DNA of 64,000 bases from Incurvaria masculella (lineage: Eukaryota > Arthropoda > Insecta > Lepidoptera > Incurvariidae): assembly GCA_946894095.1 (NCBI GenBank), contig OX335659.1:4099501-4163500 (forward strand). The letters are read 5' to 3'. Under the pieces are notes generated by a model, which saw nothing but the letters and a program-made list of their open reading frames with translations, did no database searches and was not told the origin of the DNA. Below are positions 32,176 to 43,544 of this stretch, one piece after another. Each line of letters begins with the position of its first letter. The stretch's first letter is position 1. Position numbers and translations under genes: made by a program.

Positions 32176-32797
32176 ATGATTAGTGCATCACAGTCAATTA
32201 TTTTAAAAACCAGTAGAGACATTCACGGACTCTGCGTTTGACAGGAAGCGTGAATGACGCATGATTGCTGTGCGCGACGCGAGCCCTTTATGAGTGTGTG
32301 CGTAGGATTCGGCAGGAGACGCATACAAAGATACCTTATTATTATTATTTACAAACATAATTTGACTTTTAACCTTTAACAATCAATCGCTTTCTTACTC
32401 TCACCTAAGTACATGTCATCGCGCCATCACTGTCTGACGTTCCGCGCTGTTTTCTGTTGGTTTCGTGGAGTAGAGGGATTTTCTGGAAGCATGTCAGGAC
32501 ACGCTCCGCCGCGGTCAGCGCGGGGCGGCCAGTTGTTGTGCGGGTCTCATGCAAAACGCACTTACCGCGGCGCGCGCGTACTTACCTTCTAATCTGTATC
32601 TGTTTTGTGGCTTGTAAAACGTGAATTATCTTACATTAAACGTGTGCTTATCTCAACATACAGTCTACTCATTTCTAAACTGAACAATTGCGTAGCGTTG
32701 ATGCCCCCCCAGTTAGACAAACACCTTAATTATATTACACTTAACTAAAAACATAATAATAATAATAGAAGTGCACTCAAAATATCAAAATTTAAAG

Positions 32798-32937
32798 TTT
32801 TTTTTTATGAAACTTGGCATGGATGATTAATACCAAGCTGACCTTAAGATATTAGCCTAACGCATCACATAGGAACTAGGTGTCATGCAAGGACCTTCCT
32901 TATATTGCTCGGCTACATTGAACTGGATGGAAAACAC
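32798..32937 (-). repeat. tRNA-headed SINE, copy h
   Basis: 3' third in antisense. It is separated by about 20 bp from copy i in sense, so the pair forms an imperfect palindrome. Confidence 0.75.
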
Positions 32938-32958
32938 CAACTGGACGAAATGATGTTC

Positions 32959-33129
32959 TAAGCAGCAATAAAAAATTGTCCGTGTTTTCAGTCCAGTTCA
33001 ATGTAGCCGTGCTCGTAAAGGGAAGGTCCTGGCATGGCACCTAATTCCTTCGGGAATGTGGTGTATTGGGGTAATACCATAACGGTTATTGTGTAGTATT
33101 AGCCATCCATGTCAGGTTGCTTAAAAAAA
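32959..33129 (+). repeat. tRNA-headed SINE, copy i
   Basis: 3' half ending 'catgtcaggttgcttaaaaa', the second subfamily, unlike its partner copy h. Confidence 0.75.
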
Positions 33130-33359
33130 CATGGTCTACGATTACGGGTGCTACGCATGTAATGCTTGAATGGACGAAATGCATCGCTCTAAGAGCCATC
33201 TTCGCAAGATTTATCCATCGGAAGTGGGCACACCCCTTTACTCAGAACACATTAGTACTGCTCATCACTAGGCATTGAGCAGCAATTAATGTCTATCCAA
33301 TGAAAAAAATTAATGTTATGAAAACCTCTGTCAACCTTTCCAAGAAAGCGGAGCGGAGG

Positions 33360-33560
33360 CTGCCTGAGGAAGTCTCAAGTGCTAGCTCAGTGAACAGTTT
33401 CCAAAGCCATTTGGACAATCATGTTAAAAATAATAAACAAATATTAAAAAAATATATAATTTAGATTTTTTTAATGAACACCTAAGAAAAAAAAAGTCAA
33501 GTGCCAGGGAAATACATGCATCAGCTTGTAGCTGCTGGTGTTTAAAATAATAAACATATT
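33360..33560 (+). mobile_element. CR1-like LINE 3' end
   Basis: RRLPEEVSSASSVNSFQSHLD followed by 'catcagcttgtagctgctgg' and an AATAAT-like tail. Close to the copy at 4336-4717. Confidence 0.65.
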
Positions 33561-34110
33561 TACATAACAATAATAATGTAAAAATGCAAGTATGTAGTAT
33601 AACTATTTGCAGCAAACCATGTTCACATGATTCCCTGCATATTTATAGAAACACAACACTAAACAGATGCTTCGAGCGGGCTTTATGACTAACCAAACCA
33701 CACATGGTTCTGAACGTATAAATAAGTTGCCTGACACACGCATGAGTCTATAAAAATGTTTCGCTCGAAAAATGAATAGAAATAATGTATTTTACAACAT
33801 AAAATAGGATGAATACCAAAATACATTAACATAAAGTAATTTTCAGGTAAGAGTTTTCCCCCCAATATTCCAAATGTAGCAATGGAATATAGCACCGTCG
33901 CGTCAAATCCCCTTTCTACTATCACTCAACGCGGAACAGGCATGGAATGCACCCTAATTCTAATCAGTCTTTATCTGCAGGATTGGTGAAGTATTTACCC
34001 TAAAGTTCAACCTGGGGTCCGACGCCTTTTCGAAAAACTTCAACCACACACACTTCCAGTTCTGATTAAATGTAAAAAGTGTTTTTACAATACTTTATTA
34101 TTACTCTACT
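33561..34110 (-). other. Intron 2, unassigned
   Basis: No gene or repeat recognised. Confidence 0.4.
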
Positions 34111-34525
34111 CTGAGCGGCTCGTAGCCTAGTGGCGCGGGGACTGGCCTAGCGTACCAGAGGCCCGGGTTCGATACCAACTTGCACCACTGTCTTTCTCTT
34201 TCAGAGTTCGATAAGTGCATTTCGTCACGAATGCGAGCTGCTCCATGGTTCGGAATCCATGTAAAACTGTAGGTCCCCTTCCCCTACTAGGTGGTAGGGT
34301 TTAAGCCCGCCCGGGTTGGTACCATCGCATTGGATGAAAAGATGGTCGAAGCGGCAATGACAAATTGTCCGTGTTTTCCATCCAGTTCAACGTAGCCGTG
34401 CCTCATAAAGGGAAGGTCCTGGCATGGCACCTAATTCCTTCGGGAATGTGGTGTATTGGGCTAATATCATAACGGTAGTTGTGTGGTATTAGCCATCCAT
34501 GTCAGGTCGCATAAAAAAAAAAAAA
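34111..34525 (+). repeat. tRNA-headed SINE, copy j (full length)
   Basis: The best copy. The tRNA-like head has an A box TAGCCTAGTGG (34123-34133) and a B box GGTTCGATACC (34166-34176), followed by a body of about 330 bp and a terminal A run at 34513-34525. The roughly 30-bp gap between the boxes fits pol III type 2 promoters. The 3' end 'catgtcaggtcgcataaaaa' defines subfamily 2. About 415 bp in all. Confidence 0.85.
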
Positions 34526-34731
34526 CTCTTATTTACCGAGTTTTCCTTAGAGGAAGCATATGTTAAAGCTACGTTGACCTGTTGCTTTGGTGGATTGTGA
34601 CGTAAACGGGCATAATAACCTACACCAATACACTTTTTCTGGATTGATAAGAGGTGATCCACTGATGCTTTTTGATCATATTTCTTATATTTACCTAATC
34701 AAAACATAACTTCAGATCATTACTTCGCAGC

Positions 34732-35007
34732 TTTTTTTTATGTAACTAGACATGGATGGCTAATACTGAACTGATCGTCAGATATTAGCCTAACACACCA
34801 CATGGGAACTAGGTGCCATGCCAGGACCTTCCTTATATTGATCGGCTGCATTGAAGTGGATGGAAAACACGGACGATTTTCAATGCCGCTTCGACCATCG
34901 TTCATTCAATACGATGGTACCAACCTGGGCGGGATAACCCTACCACCTAGTAAGTATGGAAGGGGACCTATTGTTTTACGTGGAATCCGAACCACGGCCA
35001 GCCTCAG
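34732..35007 (-). repeat. tRNA-headed SINE, copy k
   Basis: Antisense copy of subfamily 1 (catgtctagttacat end), tail-to-tail with copy j. Confidence 0.78.
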
Positions 35008-36062
35008 TGTCTGCGAAAAACCTGGGGCAACAGAAAAATGGGAGATACAAAATACAGATTCTAAAATATGTACTTTGTATTTGATTACTCTTATCCTATA
35101 TATACCTATATTTTTGTATCAGACATATTTTGGTCTCACCCATCAGTTAACGGATCCCAATTTTGTGCGACAACTCCTATTCTATGTCTATGCTAAAAAC
35201 ATCATGTGATTTAAATGGAGGCCACTAAGTACTTGGATTTGCGGTTAACCCAACGATTTACTGTATTTAAAAAAAATATTTTCTTCTAGGTGCGGTCAGG
35301 ATACCACCCACTCTGGGAGTGGTGTAAAATTGTCTATATTGTAACTGAAAAAGTTTCACATTTTTATTTGAGTGGAAACATGAATCACTAATGTTTTGTA
35401 AAAAAAACTTTATTTGAAAAGCATAGAAAGATAAAATAAAAGTGACACATTTTAGGATAATTTTATGTATTTAATGGATACGACATTACAGTTATATCAT
35501 TAATTTGAGTTTCAGCGACATCTACATTTTAAGCATTGTAATCAGATTTTTGAAAATAATCTGAAAAAGTATTGGTCGTGACATTCGTCGGAAGCAGGAC
35601 GTCCTGAAACTCAAATACATTTTAGGATGTTGTTCAAACACATACTTAGATTTTTTCGAAATTATAACACCAAACCAACAAAGACAGAACTCAATTTTTA
35701 TATGAGTTATCAAACTAACACAGATAAGGTACATTTGATGATGAATTCGGAAATTCCGTGTAGGGTAAACAAATAATTAACTCATACATTTAATCACTGC
35801 ACCAACCAGCCAACACTCATAACTACGTAATCAAGCATAGATCTTGAACATTTATTTACTCCTACACTATCGTTGGTTATGAATTTAACTAAGACATAGC
35901 ACCAAGCATACATTTGTTGATATTCATGCAACATCTTAACAAAATGGACCAAATGTTTGGTCTGAAAGATCTACTTACTCGTTATATATCGACATAACCG
36001 CAAATGATATAGTTGCATCAAAACTACAAGTGAGCGTCACCCACGGTCTTCTAAAATAATTT
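35008..36062 (-). other. Intron 2, unassigned
   Basis: 35440-35580 matches 39528-39670 in inverted orientation ('atctgatta/taatcagat' core) and 26515-26690. Nothing else recognised. Confidence 0.45.
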
Positions 36063-36514
36063 AAAAACCGGCCAAGTGTGAGTCGGACACGCACAGAAAG
36101 GGTTCCGTACCACCGTACAAGAATTAATCCAAAACAATCAGGTTTTTTGTATGGGGTCCCCTTTAATTTCTTATAATTTTTTTATTTCACGTATTTGTTG
36201 TTATAGCAACAACATAAATACACATTCTGTAAAAATTTCAGCTGCCTACCTATTACGGTTCATGAGATACAGCCCTGTGACAGACGGACGAATGGACGGA
36301 CGGACGGACGGACGGACGGACGGACGGACGGACGGACGGACGGACGGACGGACGGACGGACGGACGGACGGACGGACGGACGGACGGACGGACGGACGGA
36401 CGGACGGACGGACGGACGGAGGGACGGAAGGATGGACGGACGGACTGACGGACGGACAGCGGAGGCTTAGTAATAGGGTTCCGTTTTCACCCTTTGGGTA
36501 CGGAACCCTAAAAA
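36063..36514 (+). repeat. GGTTCC-family repeat with expanded (GGAC)n
   Basis: A normal copy from 'aaaaaccggccaagtgtgag' to 'acggaaccctaaaa', but with its GGAC tract grown to about 170 bp (36282-36455) and nearly pure. Other copies have 12-40 bp there. The long ORF across it is an artefact of the repeat. Confidence 0.9.
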
Positions 36515-37339
36515 GAATACATTTGATTGTGCACGAACATTCAAAGGGTTGGAACGCACAAACATAATAAGACTTTACCTAGGCAAGTACTCCTTTCATA
36601 GCAATCATCACAGTGTGTAGTAATTGTGTCAGAGTTTTACATTTGTCGGGTGCCTGATGGGCCACCATATACCCGTAAAGCAATGTTTCCCTAGCACACT
36701 AAACGTTCATACTCCCACGGTGACCAGCCATATATTCGGAGTTGTATACTTTTGAAAAATTCAAGGATTAGCTTCAATTGACTGTCGTGAATTATTTTTA
36801 ATTTAGTGCTTTACATGTGTTTCTGTTCAAAAAATTGACAAATGCTTTTGGAAATTTAGACTAAGTGGACGTTGAGGAAAAAAACACAGCAGAGTTTCTT
36901 CTTCGCTGTGTTTTGTTTTGCTGAACTGGCTAATGTTAACATCCGAGTGCAGTGTACTGTCTATGAATGATGGATAAACAATACAATACTAGTAGACCTG
37001 TGCCTTCACCCACGTTTAAGTCCGGCGAAAGAAGTCGGTTTTTACCCAACTTCTCTCATGTTTAACCATACTGCTCACCCCGTAGATAATTTAGCATTGA
37101 TTGTACGAAATGTTGAATTGCGGAAAGAATCAAGCTGCACGTGGATGTATTAGTAGGTATCTGTTGCTGAATAGCTTACATAGGCATGGGTAGATCGCAT
37201 CAAAATCTGGTAGATGGATCTGAAGTCATAAGCTGACAGACAGAAAGGATGGAATGAGAAGATGGTGGTAAATTTGGGAACAACTGTAGGACCAGAATTT
37301 TTAAACTGGAATGCAGCTGCATATCAGCTCCGAAATAAA
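36515..37339 (-). other. Intron 2, mostly unassigned
   Basis: 36880-36990 is a LINE 3'-UTR module (+) with 'gagtgcagtgtactgtctat' and a TAAACAA tail. The rest is unassigned. Confidence 0.45.
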
Positions 37340-37589
37340 CGCCTCAGTTCCTGCTTACTTAATAATAATTTGATTTTTGATAGACTAGCAGCTTTCGCTG
37401 ATGCGTCTATATCACAAAACTTGAATTTTTTTTTTATATACCTGTCGAGTCTGTATTTAAACTGATTCACTGAATTTGTATAAATAACATTCACTAGGTA
37501 GCTAACGATGAGCTTCATGTCCGTTATTTGTGACTGACTTGGCATAACTTCGGAATGACATCCGGGAGGTTTGTTTATGAATTTCAGCA
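37340..37589 (-). mobile_element. CR1-like LINE 3' end
   Basis: The - strand reads VNVIYTNSVNQFKYRLDRY, the C-terminus of CR1-like RT, then 'gtgatatagacgcatcagcg', the family tail. It ends exactly at the TTAA of the next MITE. Confidence 0.65.
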
Positions 37590-37968
37590 TTAAGGTGCCC
37601 CCGTAAGCATCAGAAAATTTCGCCTCCCATACAAACGTAGTTTACTAATCATTTGAAAACCACTGTAGCAATTTACTTGATATTTGGTTTCACATATCTG
37701 GCAACAAATATCTGTGTCTGCATGCCTTTGTTTTTTCGATAAATGTATACTGAGTCAAAACACAGAGAAATAAAATTAGTATGAAGATTTTGTTTTTGCT
37801 TTCATCTGATTCGGTTTGGATTTTTCAAAAAAACAAAAGCATGCAGACACACACAGATATTGGTTCCCTGATTTTAGATATTAAATATGAATTTAATTGG
37901 AACAGCGGTTTTTAAATGATAAGTAAACTACGTTTGTATGGGGAGCATAGCTTACGGGCCGTTCTTAA
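37590..37968 (+). mobile_element. TTAA MITE (family B), long TIRs
   Basis: TTAA at 37590-37593 and 37965-37968. The inverted ends of about 75 bp share 'cccatacaaacgtagtttac' and 'atcattt(g/a)aaaacc(a/g)ctg'. It is 379 bp and non-coding, with a second inner inverted pair around 'gcatgcagacacacacagat / atctgtgtctgcatgc'. Its right TTAA is also the left TTAA of the next element. Confidence 0.85.
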
Positions 37969-38971
37969 GGTGGGCCTTCCCGCTCAACTCCCCATACAAA
38001 CTTGGAAAGAAGATCATGCGCATATTTCTTGTCACAGATAAATTATACTCAAAACATGGAGGTGAAGAAATAACAGGAGAACGAATGGAACTAAAAAAAT
38101 GGCCTTATCACAATTGTGCCGCGGGGGGCGTGTCATCTTGACAGAACCTGCGGCCATTTTAGTCTTGCGTCGCTAGCTGTCGCGGGCGAGTTTGACGTAA
38201 GATCGAATTGTAATAGAATACGCCGTCGTGCATTGTAAAATTATGCATAAACAACTTGACGAGACTTAAAAAACAATCAGGAATATCATATTATCTGTAA
38301 GTATACGCTAAATATTCGAAATAGTGGATATTTCATTTGAAAACATTTCTATGGGGATGGTGTTATGCCATCAATCAACACGAACTCAAAATAATCTCAA
38401 TTCGCTACCTATTTTCATTTCTTTGCAGAATTCCTCTATTTAGCCAGAAATAGATATTATATAGCATGCAATTAATATGTCTGTCTGTGTATTGAAATGT
38501 CTACTGCTGGATTTATGCTTACCCATAGAAATACTTCTTAAATTATATTTTATGTTATTTGCACGAACCAGCCTACAATAAAACTCTTACTTGAATATAC
38601 ATAAGTCTGAATATGCGCGATAAAATGTTGACCTAATATATTTTTTTACAAAAAAGTTGTACCTTATATTGATAATATACTGAATCTAGCATTATAAATG
38701 ATATTTGACAAATATTTAAAAGATAATTGCGTATTTGTAGCAAACAGTGCCAACTTATTTTGGTAGAAATTTTGAAAAATTTGGCTTCCATCATTGAGAC
38801 AAAATATAATAAAAATACGCTTATGAAAAGCCATTGAGGAATTGAGTGGGCACTCTGCTTGGAGCACTCAAATAACGCAAGTCTATACGATATTTACGTA
38901 AATTTCAAGGTCAAGATAATTACTTAAAGTTAGTACCTGAAAGGAGTGCGCCTGTACCGGAATCACTAACC

Positions 38972-39294
38972 AAAAAACCGGCCAAGTGCGAGTCGGAATC
39001 GTACACGAAGGGTTCCGTACCATCTTACATGACTTCACCCAAAAAATCACGTAAGGGGGCTCCTCCTTTAATTTTTAATATTTCAAAATGTTTGCTATTT
39101 GTTGTTATAGCGGCCATAAATATACACAATCTGTGAAAATTTCAACTATTTACCTATTATTGTTAATGAGATACAGCCCTGTAACAGACGGACGGACGGA
39201 GGGACAGACGGGCGGATGGATGAACGGTTGGTTGGCACCGACCCCAAAAATCGGGTATTTTCCACTTTTTAGTGTTTGATGTCGGTTAAAAACT
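38972..39294 (+). repeat. GGTTCC-family repeat, chimeric 3' end
   Basis: Starts as other copies but after the GGAC tract switches to 'gcaccgaccccaaaaatcgg' and ends 'cactttttagtgtttgatgtcggttaaaa', the end of the CCGACTTC family. It is a recombinant or nested repeat inside the P-like element. Confidence 0.65.
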
Positions 39295-39527
39295 AAAACT
39301 ATACTTATGTTGATTGATTGATTGATTTGAATTAAGGCCTCTCTGTCCTATTTTTAGACAATTTTGCCAGTGTCCAGTTGGGCTTAAATACCAATGCCTT
39401 TGGCGCATTTAACAGAGAATGCATTTCACACACTTACGTATATTTGTTAGTCATTGTCTTTTCTCACTACAAATTCTGATGAAACAGCATTTCTTCAGGA
39501 TAAATCTTTGAATTAATGCAGGGATGG

Positions 39528-39582
39528 TAATCAGATTTTGAAAAAACCTTTTTCTGATTATTTTCAAAATCTGATTACCTAA
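39528..39582. repeat. Perfect hairpin
   Basis: GGTAATCAGATTTTGAAAA is followed 17 bp later by its exact inverse. Related, less perfect copies lie at 35540-35580 and 26515-26620. Confidence 0.75.
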
Positions 39583-40787
39583 CTAGCTTCAAATTCAATT
39601 GTCGCTGAAACTCAAATTAATGAAATAACGGTAAAGTCGTATCCATTAGATACAGAAAATTATCGAATTCAGGCAGTTTACAAACTTTACATAATTGTTT
39701 GATAAAAAAACCGAAGTCACAAACCCAATATATGCATTGGCTATGTAATCCCCTAAATTTATTTTTATATTTGGAGATTCTCTTTCATTATTTTCTAATT
39801 ACGATGTGTTACATATACATATAAGAACATGCAAATAAAACACCTTTTCAAAATATTTGTTTGTAATTCACTATTTCAGAAAAGTAATTACGAACAACAA
39901 TTTACAAATGGATCCATGGACGGTGATGTTTTCATCACGCTCAGCGCCGCGGCATTACCCCCGCTTCACTTGCCACCACGTTGCTCTAATGAGCAATATT
40001 TTTGCTAATTTTTGCAACCAAATTATTTGTTGGCTATGGTTTGCATAACATCTTTCTAACTCATGTAGTTCAATGGGTTTGACGGCCGGATTCAGCCAGT
40101 ATTTATTAGATATTCTTTGACTCGGCACTCCCTGTCATCATCACGAATGAGGAATTACGTAACGACCATCTGGTTTATTAAAAAAGAATTCTTATCTTTA
40201 TCGGTTTACCTACCAATTTGGGAGACTTCAAATCGGATTTTTCTCCGTTTTCATCATTGCGCTACAAATTTGTATGGCAATAAAATGTTGTAAGTTGCGT
40301 TACGTCATTTTTTGCGCGCTCGTTGTATGGACGTTATTTCTCCAGTTATTTCTTCACCTCCATGACTCAAAACAGTTTTATTTGATCAAACCAGATGTCT
40401 GATGTCTTGGCATTGTAAAGTGATGTTTGGTTTCTAAGTTATAATATAAATATCTTAAAAAGATTAGTCATCAGACCTAGCTGTTTCATGAAAATTTATA
40501 ATAAATTCGGTTTTTTACTACAGTGGTCGTGATTTTCTTTTAGCTATAAGTCGTTTTGTAAATAAAAAAATCGTAAATCTTACCATATCAGACACTATGC
40601 GCATTGTTTGCTTTGTGGACTTGTTGCACCCTCATCATCACGAAGACTGTCATTTTCTTTGAATCAAAGGTCCCAGAAGGCAATAGCACGGTTTTGTACC
40701 ATGCCCGCGAATGAGTTAGTCCCGCCGGTAAGGACCACCTTAAATTGATTGACCAATGTTAGAAATGAAAACCGTGTGATAAGTTAC

Positions 40788-40903
40788 CATGGTGCTGTCC
40801 ATGGTGTTCCTCAGAGCGTGCCGCGGTGCCGCCGGTGCAGTTTCTGAGCTGCTTCCATTCAAAGCCTGCTGCTCTAGCACGATCGCACGCTGTTCCCGAG
40901 CAT
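40788..40903 (-). CDS. SLC3-like gene, exon 2
   Basis: Residues 19-56, with the first two bases completing Asp18. Acceptor gtgattgcag|, donor ACCATG|gtaact. It encodes a cytosolic segment, AREQRAIVLEQQALNGSSSE then APRHALRNTMDSTM. Other frames are stopped or of improbable composition. It ends on a codon boundary and joins exon 3 (SYCAS). Confidence 0.78.
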
Positions 40904-42029
40904 CTGCAATCACCTCCACGTATTAAGTCATTAGCTATTTTCCCAGTTCTGATTGTGTGAATTACGCATCTATACTAATAATAAATCTGTAAGGGGTGTT
41001 CATGGAGTAAGTTGCTTTGTTTTCTAAGATACTTCGTTTGTAGACTTTATGTATGATACTAAGATTAAATTGATGATTTTTAGAAATCAGTTCTGTATGT
41101 ATGTATGAGTCAATCTCCCAAAAGTGGACAAGGTCACGTATATGAATTATTTAGCATAAAAAATAAACAATTTATGTGAGTAAATTTTTTATATTAGTAT
41201 ATTTCTGTCTTATTATCTTATCATTTAAATTTAGAAATTAAAAACTCAAAAAATTACCTATTATTTTTACTGTGGAGATGTAACAAATCATATTTCCTGA
41301 CGCGTCACAAACCCACCTTATATATACTTTCGAATATCATAAGTTAGGTTTATGTATATTTTTGAAATAATTTAATTCAACATTTGCGGAGAGAGACTAA
41401 TCAAAAAGTGACTTGTAATTTTAAAAACAAACTAAAAGACAATAACATCCTGTTCAAACTGTTAATATCTGTGTGATGAGAATCACAGTCATTTTCCTGC
41501 CAGAAGAAAAACCGTTTTTTCGTCATCTCGGGAACCAATACTCGGCGTCAGATGGAGAAAGAACCAGAAATCTTTGCGCATTCATAGTCGCTGGGGGACG
41601 CAATTTTGTCAGTTGACCGTGAGCGTCACTAGGAGTTGCACATGTGGGTGAGGGTCAGACAAACTATCATTAGTCTGTGCCTCGATAATTTCTTTTTAAA
41701 ACATTTTAGAATAGTATGATTTTCTGTGGCGAATACACATCTCAAGGCATGTTATTTTATACGTCTAAAACATTTCACTATTTTTTCTAATTATTTTAAA
41801 CACAAATTCATCATTTTCCTGGCGTCATTCGTCTGTCAAGATGGGAACAGGAAAATGATGGAACCAACAGAAAAGTTATGAATTAGAAAAAAAATACTAA
41901 TGAGTACTCATAGTACATAGTACGTACTATGAGTACACATTTTATTATTATTTAAGAAACGAAACAACTACAACACTTCCAGAATTCATCGAAATATTTT
42001 GCTGGTATGGGTATAAGGATTTACGCTTA
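40904..42029 (-). other. Intron 1, unassigned
   Basis: Contains two palindromes (about 41785-41875, tcattttcctg / caggaaaatga; and 41905-41937, gtactcatagtac / gtactatgagtac). No exon. Confidence 0.45.
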
Positions 42030-42160
42030 ATTTTGTTAATGTGACTGGACATGGATAATTAATACCACACTTAGTGTCATTATATTAGCCCAACACATCA
42101 CATAGCAACTAGGTGTCATGCCAGGACCATCTTTTTATTGCACAGCTACATTGAACTGCA
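42030..42160 (-). repeat. tRNA-headed SINE, copy l (3' end)
   Basis: Antisense 3' third, subfamily 1, to 'gctacattgaactgcat'. Confidence 0.7.
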
Positions 42161-42308
42161 TAACAGTGAAGCAGTTATGGTTCCTAGAAAAAGAATACAA
42201 GTGAAGAAATCCTTGTACGAAAAAGAATACTAGAGAAGCAGAGGTATCAATGGATTCAAAATAATAAATAAAAGAGAATACTACATCAGTAAGAAAGAAA
42301 AAGGTGAA

Positions 42309-42604
42309 ATAAACCGGCCAAGTACGAGTCAGGCTCGCACACGAAGGGTTCCGTACCATCGAACAAGATTTAACACAACAAATCAGGTTTTTTGTATGGG
42401 GACCCCCTTTAATTATTATTATTCTAAAATGTTACCTATTTGTTGTTATAGCGGCAAAAATAATACACACTCTGTGAAAATTTCAGCTGCCTACCTATTA
42501 CGGTTCATGAGATACAGCCCTGTGACAGACGGACGGACGGACGGACAGCGGAGGCTTAGTAATAGGGTTCCGTTTTCACCCTTTGGGTACGGAACCCTAA
42601 AAAG
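42309..42604 (+). repeat. GGTTCC-family repeat, copy 4
   Basis: Complete and close to the consensus, with a short GGAC tract of about five units. Confidence 0.85.
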
Positions 42605-43072
42605 GTATTTCAGGGTTGACTAAAAGAGAGAAAAGGCATAAAAGAAGAAAAAAAAATAGACAAATATCGTAGAAAGAAAAACTAAGTAGAAGAAATAAAG
42701 CAAAGGGTGATAGCAAGTAATACACCCCCTAATTCCGATCCAGAAAATTAGGGAGGAATACATCTAGCACATGTAAATGTATCTGATAATCTGGGACAAA
42801 ATCAACTTAACAGCCACGCTTTCCAGAGATACAAGAAACTGTGAAATTGCCTGGGGGTAATTAGCATCATAAAATAATCGATCATCAGTGTCCTGTGATC
42901 ATCACGACTGCGACCATTATTGACATTAAAGGAAAAAAAATCAGATAACAACTGAAGTACGAAGGAAAAAAGGAGGCTTACCTCAGGCAAAAAGAAACAG
43001 TGACTGTCAATAGGAACGTAAACGTCACTTTCCTGTTTGTAATAATTTTCCTGCCATGTAAGCATATTAATA

Positions 43073-43330
43073 ACTAGCTGCGGTACCCGGCTCCGCTCGG
43101 GTTAGTGTCGGCTAAATTATCTCATGGATTAAAAGTAGCCCACATGACTTATCCAAAATAGGGTTAAACTGGTCCAGGACAAATAGCATGATTTAATGAG
43201 AAACATCCAATAACATCCAATAAAAGTAAGCGCTGCCTCCCCCCCCCCTCCAGCCGAGCCGTGCAGAGCATTGTATGACAGCCACATCTTAGCGTAAGCG
43301 AAACTGATTTCTATCCTAGCCAATCCTAAT
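43073..43330 (+). repeat. 'ctagctg-ggtac-cggctccgctcgggt' repeat, copy 1
   Basis: Shares 'ctagctg(c/a)ggtac(c/t)cggctccgctcgggt' with 50206-50390. It has a C10 tract at about 43240. Probably the end of an interspersed element. Confidence 0.5.
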
Positions 43331-43544
43331 TCTCGGTTAGTTAAATGTACGTGTACTAAGTTTTACAAATCCCTAGTGCCTTGAAAATTCGCCAAACGGA
43401 CACAAGTGGCCAAACGGACATATCGCCGATACGACTACAAGTGTTTTTGAAACTAAAGTTGAGATTGTAATAGAACTGTATCCCTACAAATTTGTGTGTA
43501 ATGCTGAATTAAGAACGAGGAAAGGATCCACAAAATCTACCCAC

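Larger units (their letters stand above)
38055..40364 (+). mobile_element. P-element-like transposon, 2.3 kb, non-autonomous
   Basis: The ends are inverted: CATGGAGGTGAAGAAATAAC on the left, the same 20 bases inverted on the right, and 26 of 27 matching overall. The 8-bp duplication ACTCAAAA flanks it (38047-38054 and 40365-40372). Eight-base duplication and CATG...GAAATAAC termini resemble the Drosophila P element (CATGATGAAATAAC). The interior holds a GGTTCC repeat and a hairpin, but I found no transposase or THAP domain. hAT elements also make 8-bp duplications and are the main alternative. Confidence 0.78.
37965..40743 (+). mobile_element. TTAA MITE (family A), copy 2, split by a P-like element
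   Basis: Left part 37965-38054 ('ttaaggtgggccttcccgct') and right part 40365-40743 (ending 'ggtaaggaccaccttaa') together make one family A copy. A 2.3-kb element separates them, with ACTCAAAA duplicated at the junction. Confidence 0.85.

Noticed and set aside
34123..34176. A tRNA gene
   Set aside because: A and B boxes are present but the sequence cannot be folded into a full cloverleaf by eye and continues into the SINE body.
36151..36567. A 138-codon frame full of Thr-Asp-Gly-Arg repeats
   Set aside because: It is a translation of the GGAC microsatellite inside a dispersed repeat.
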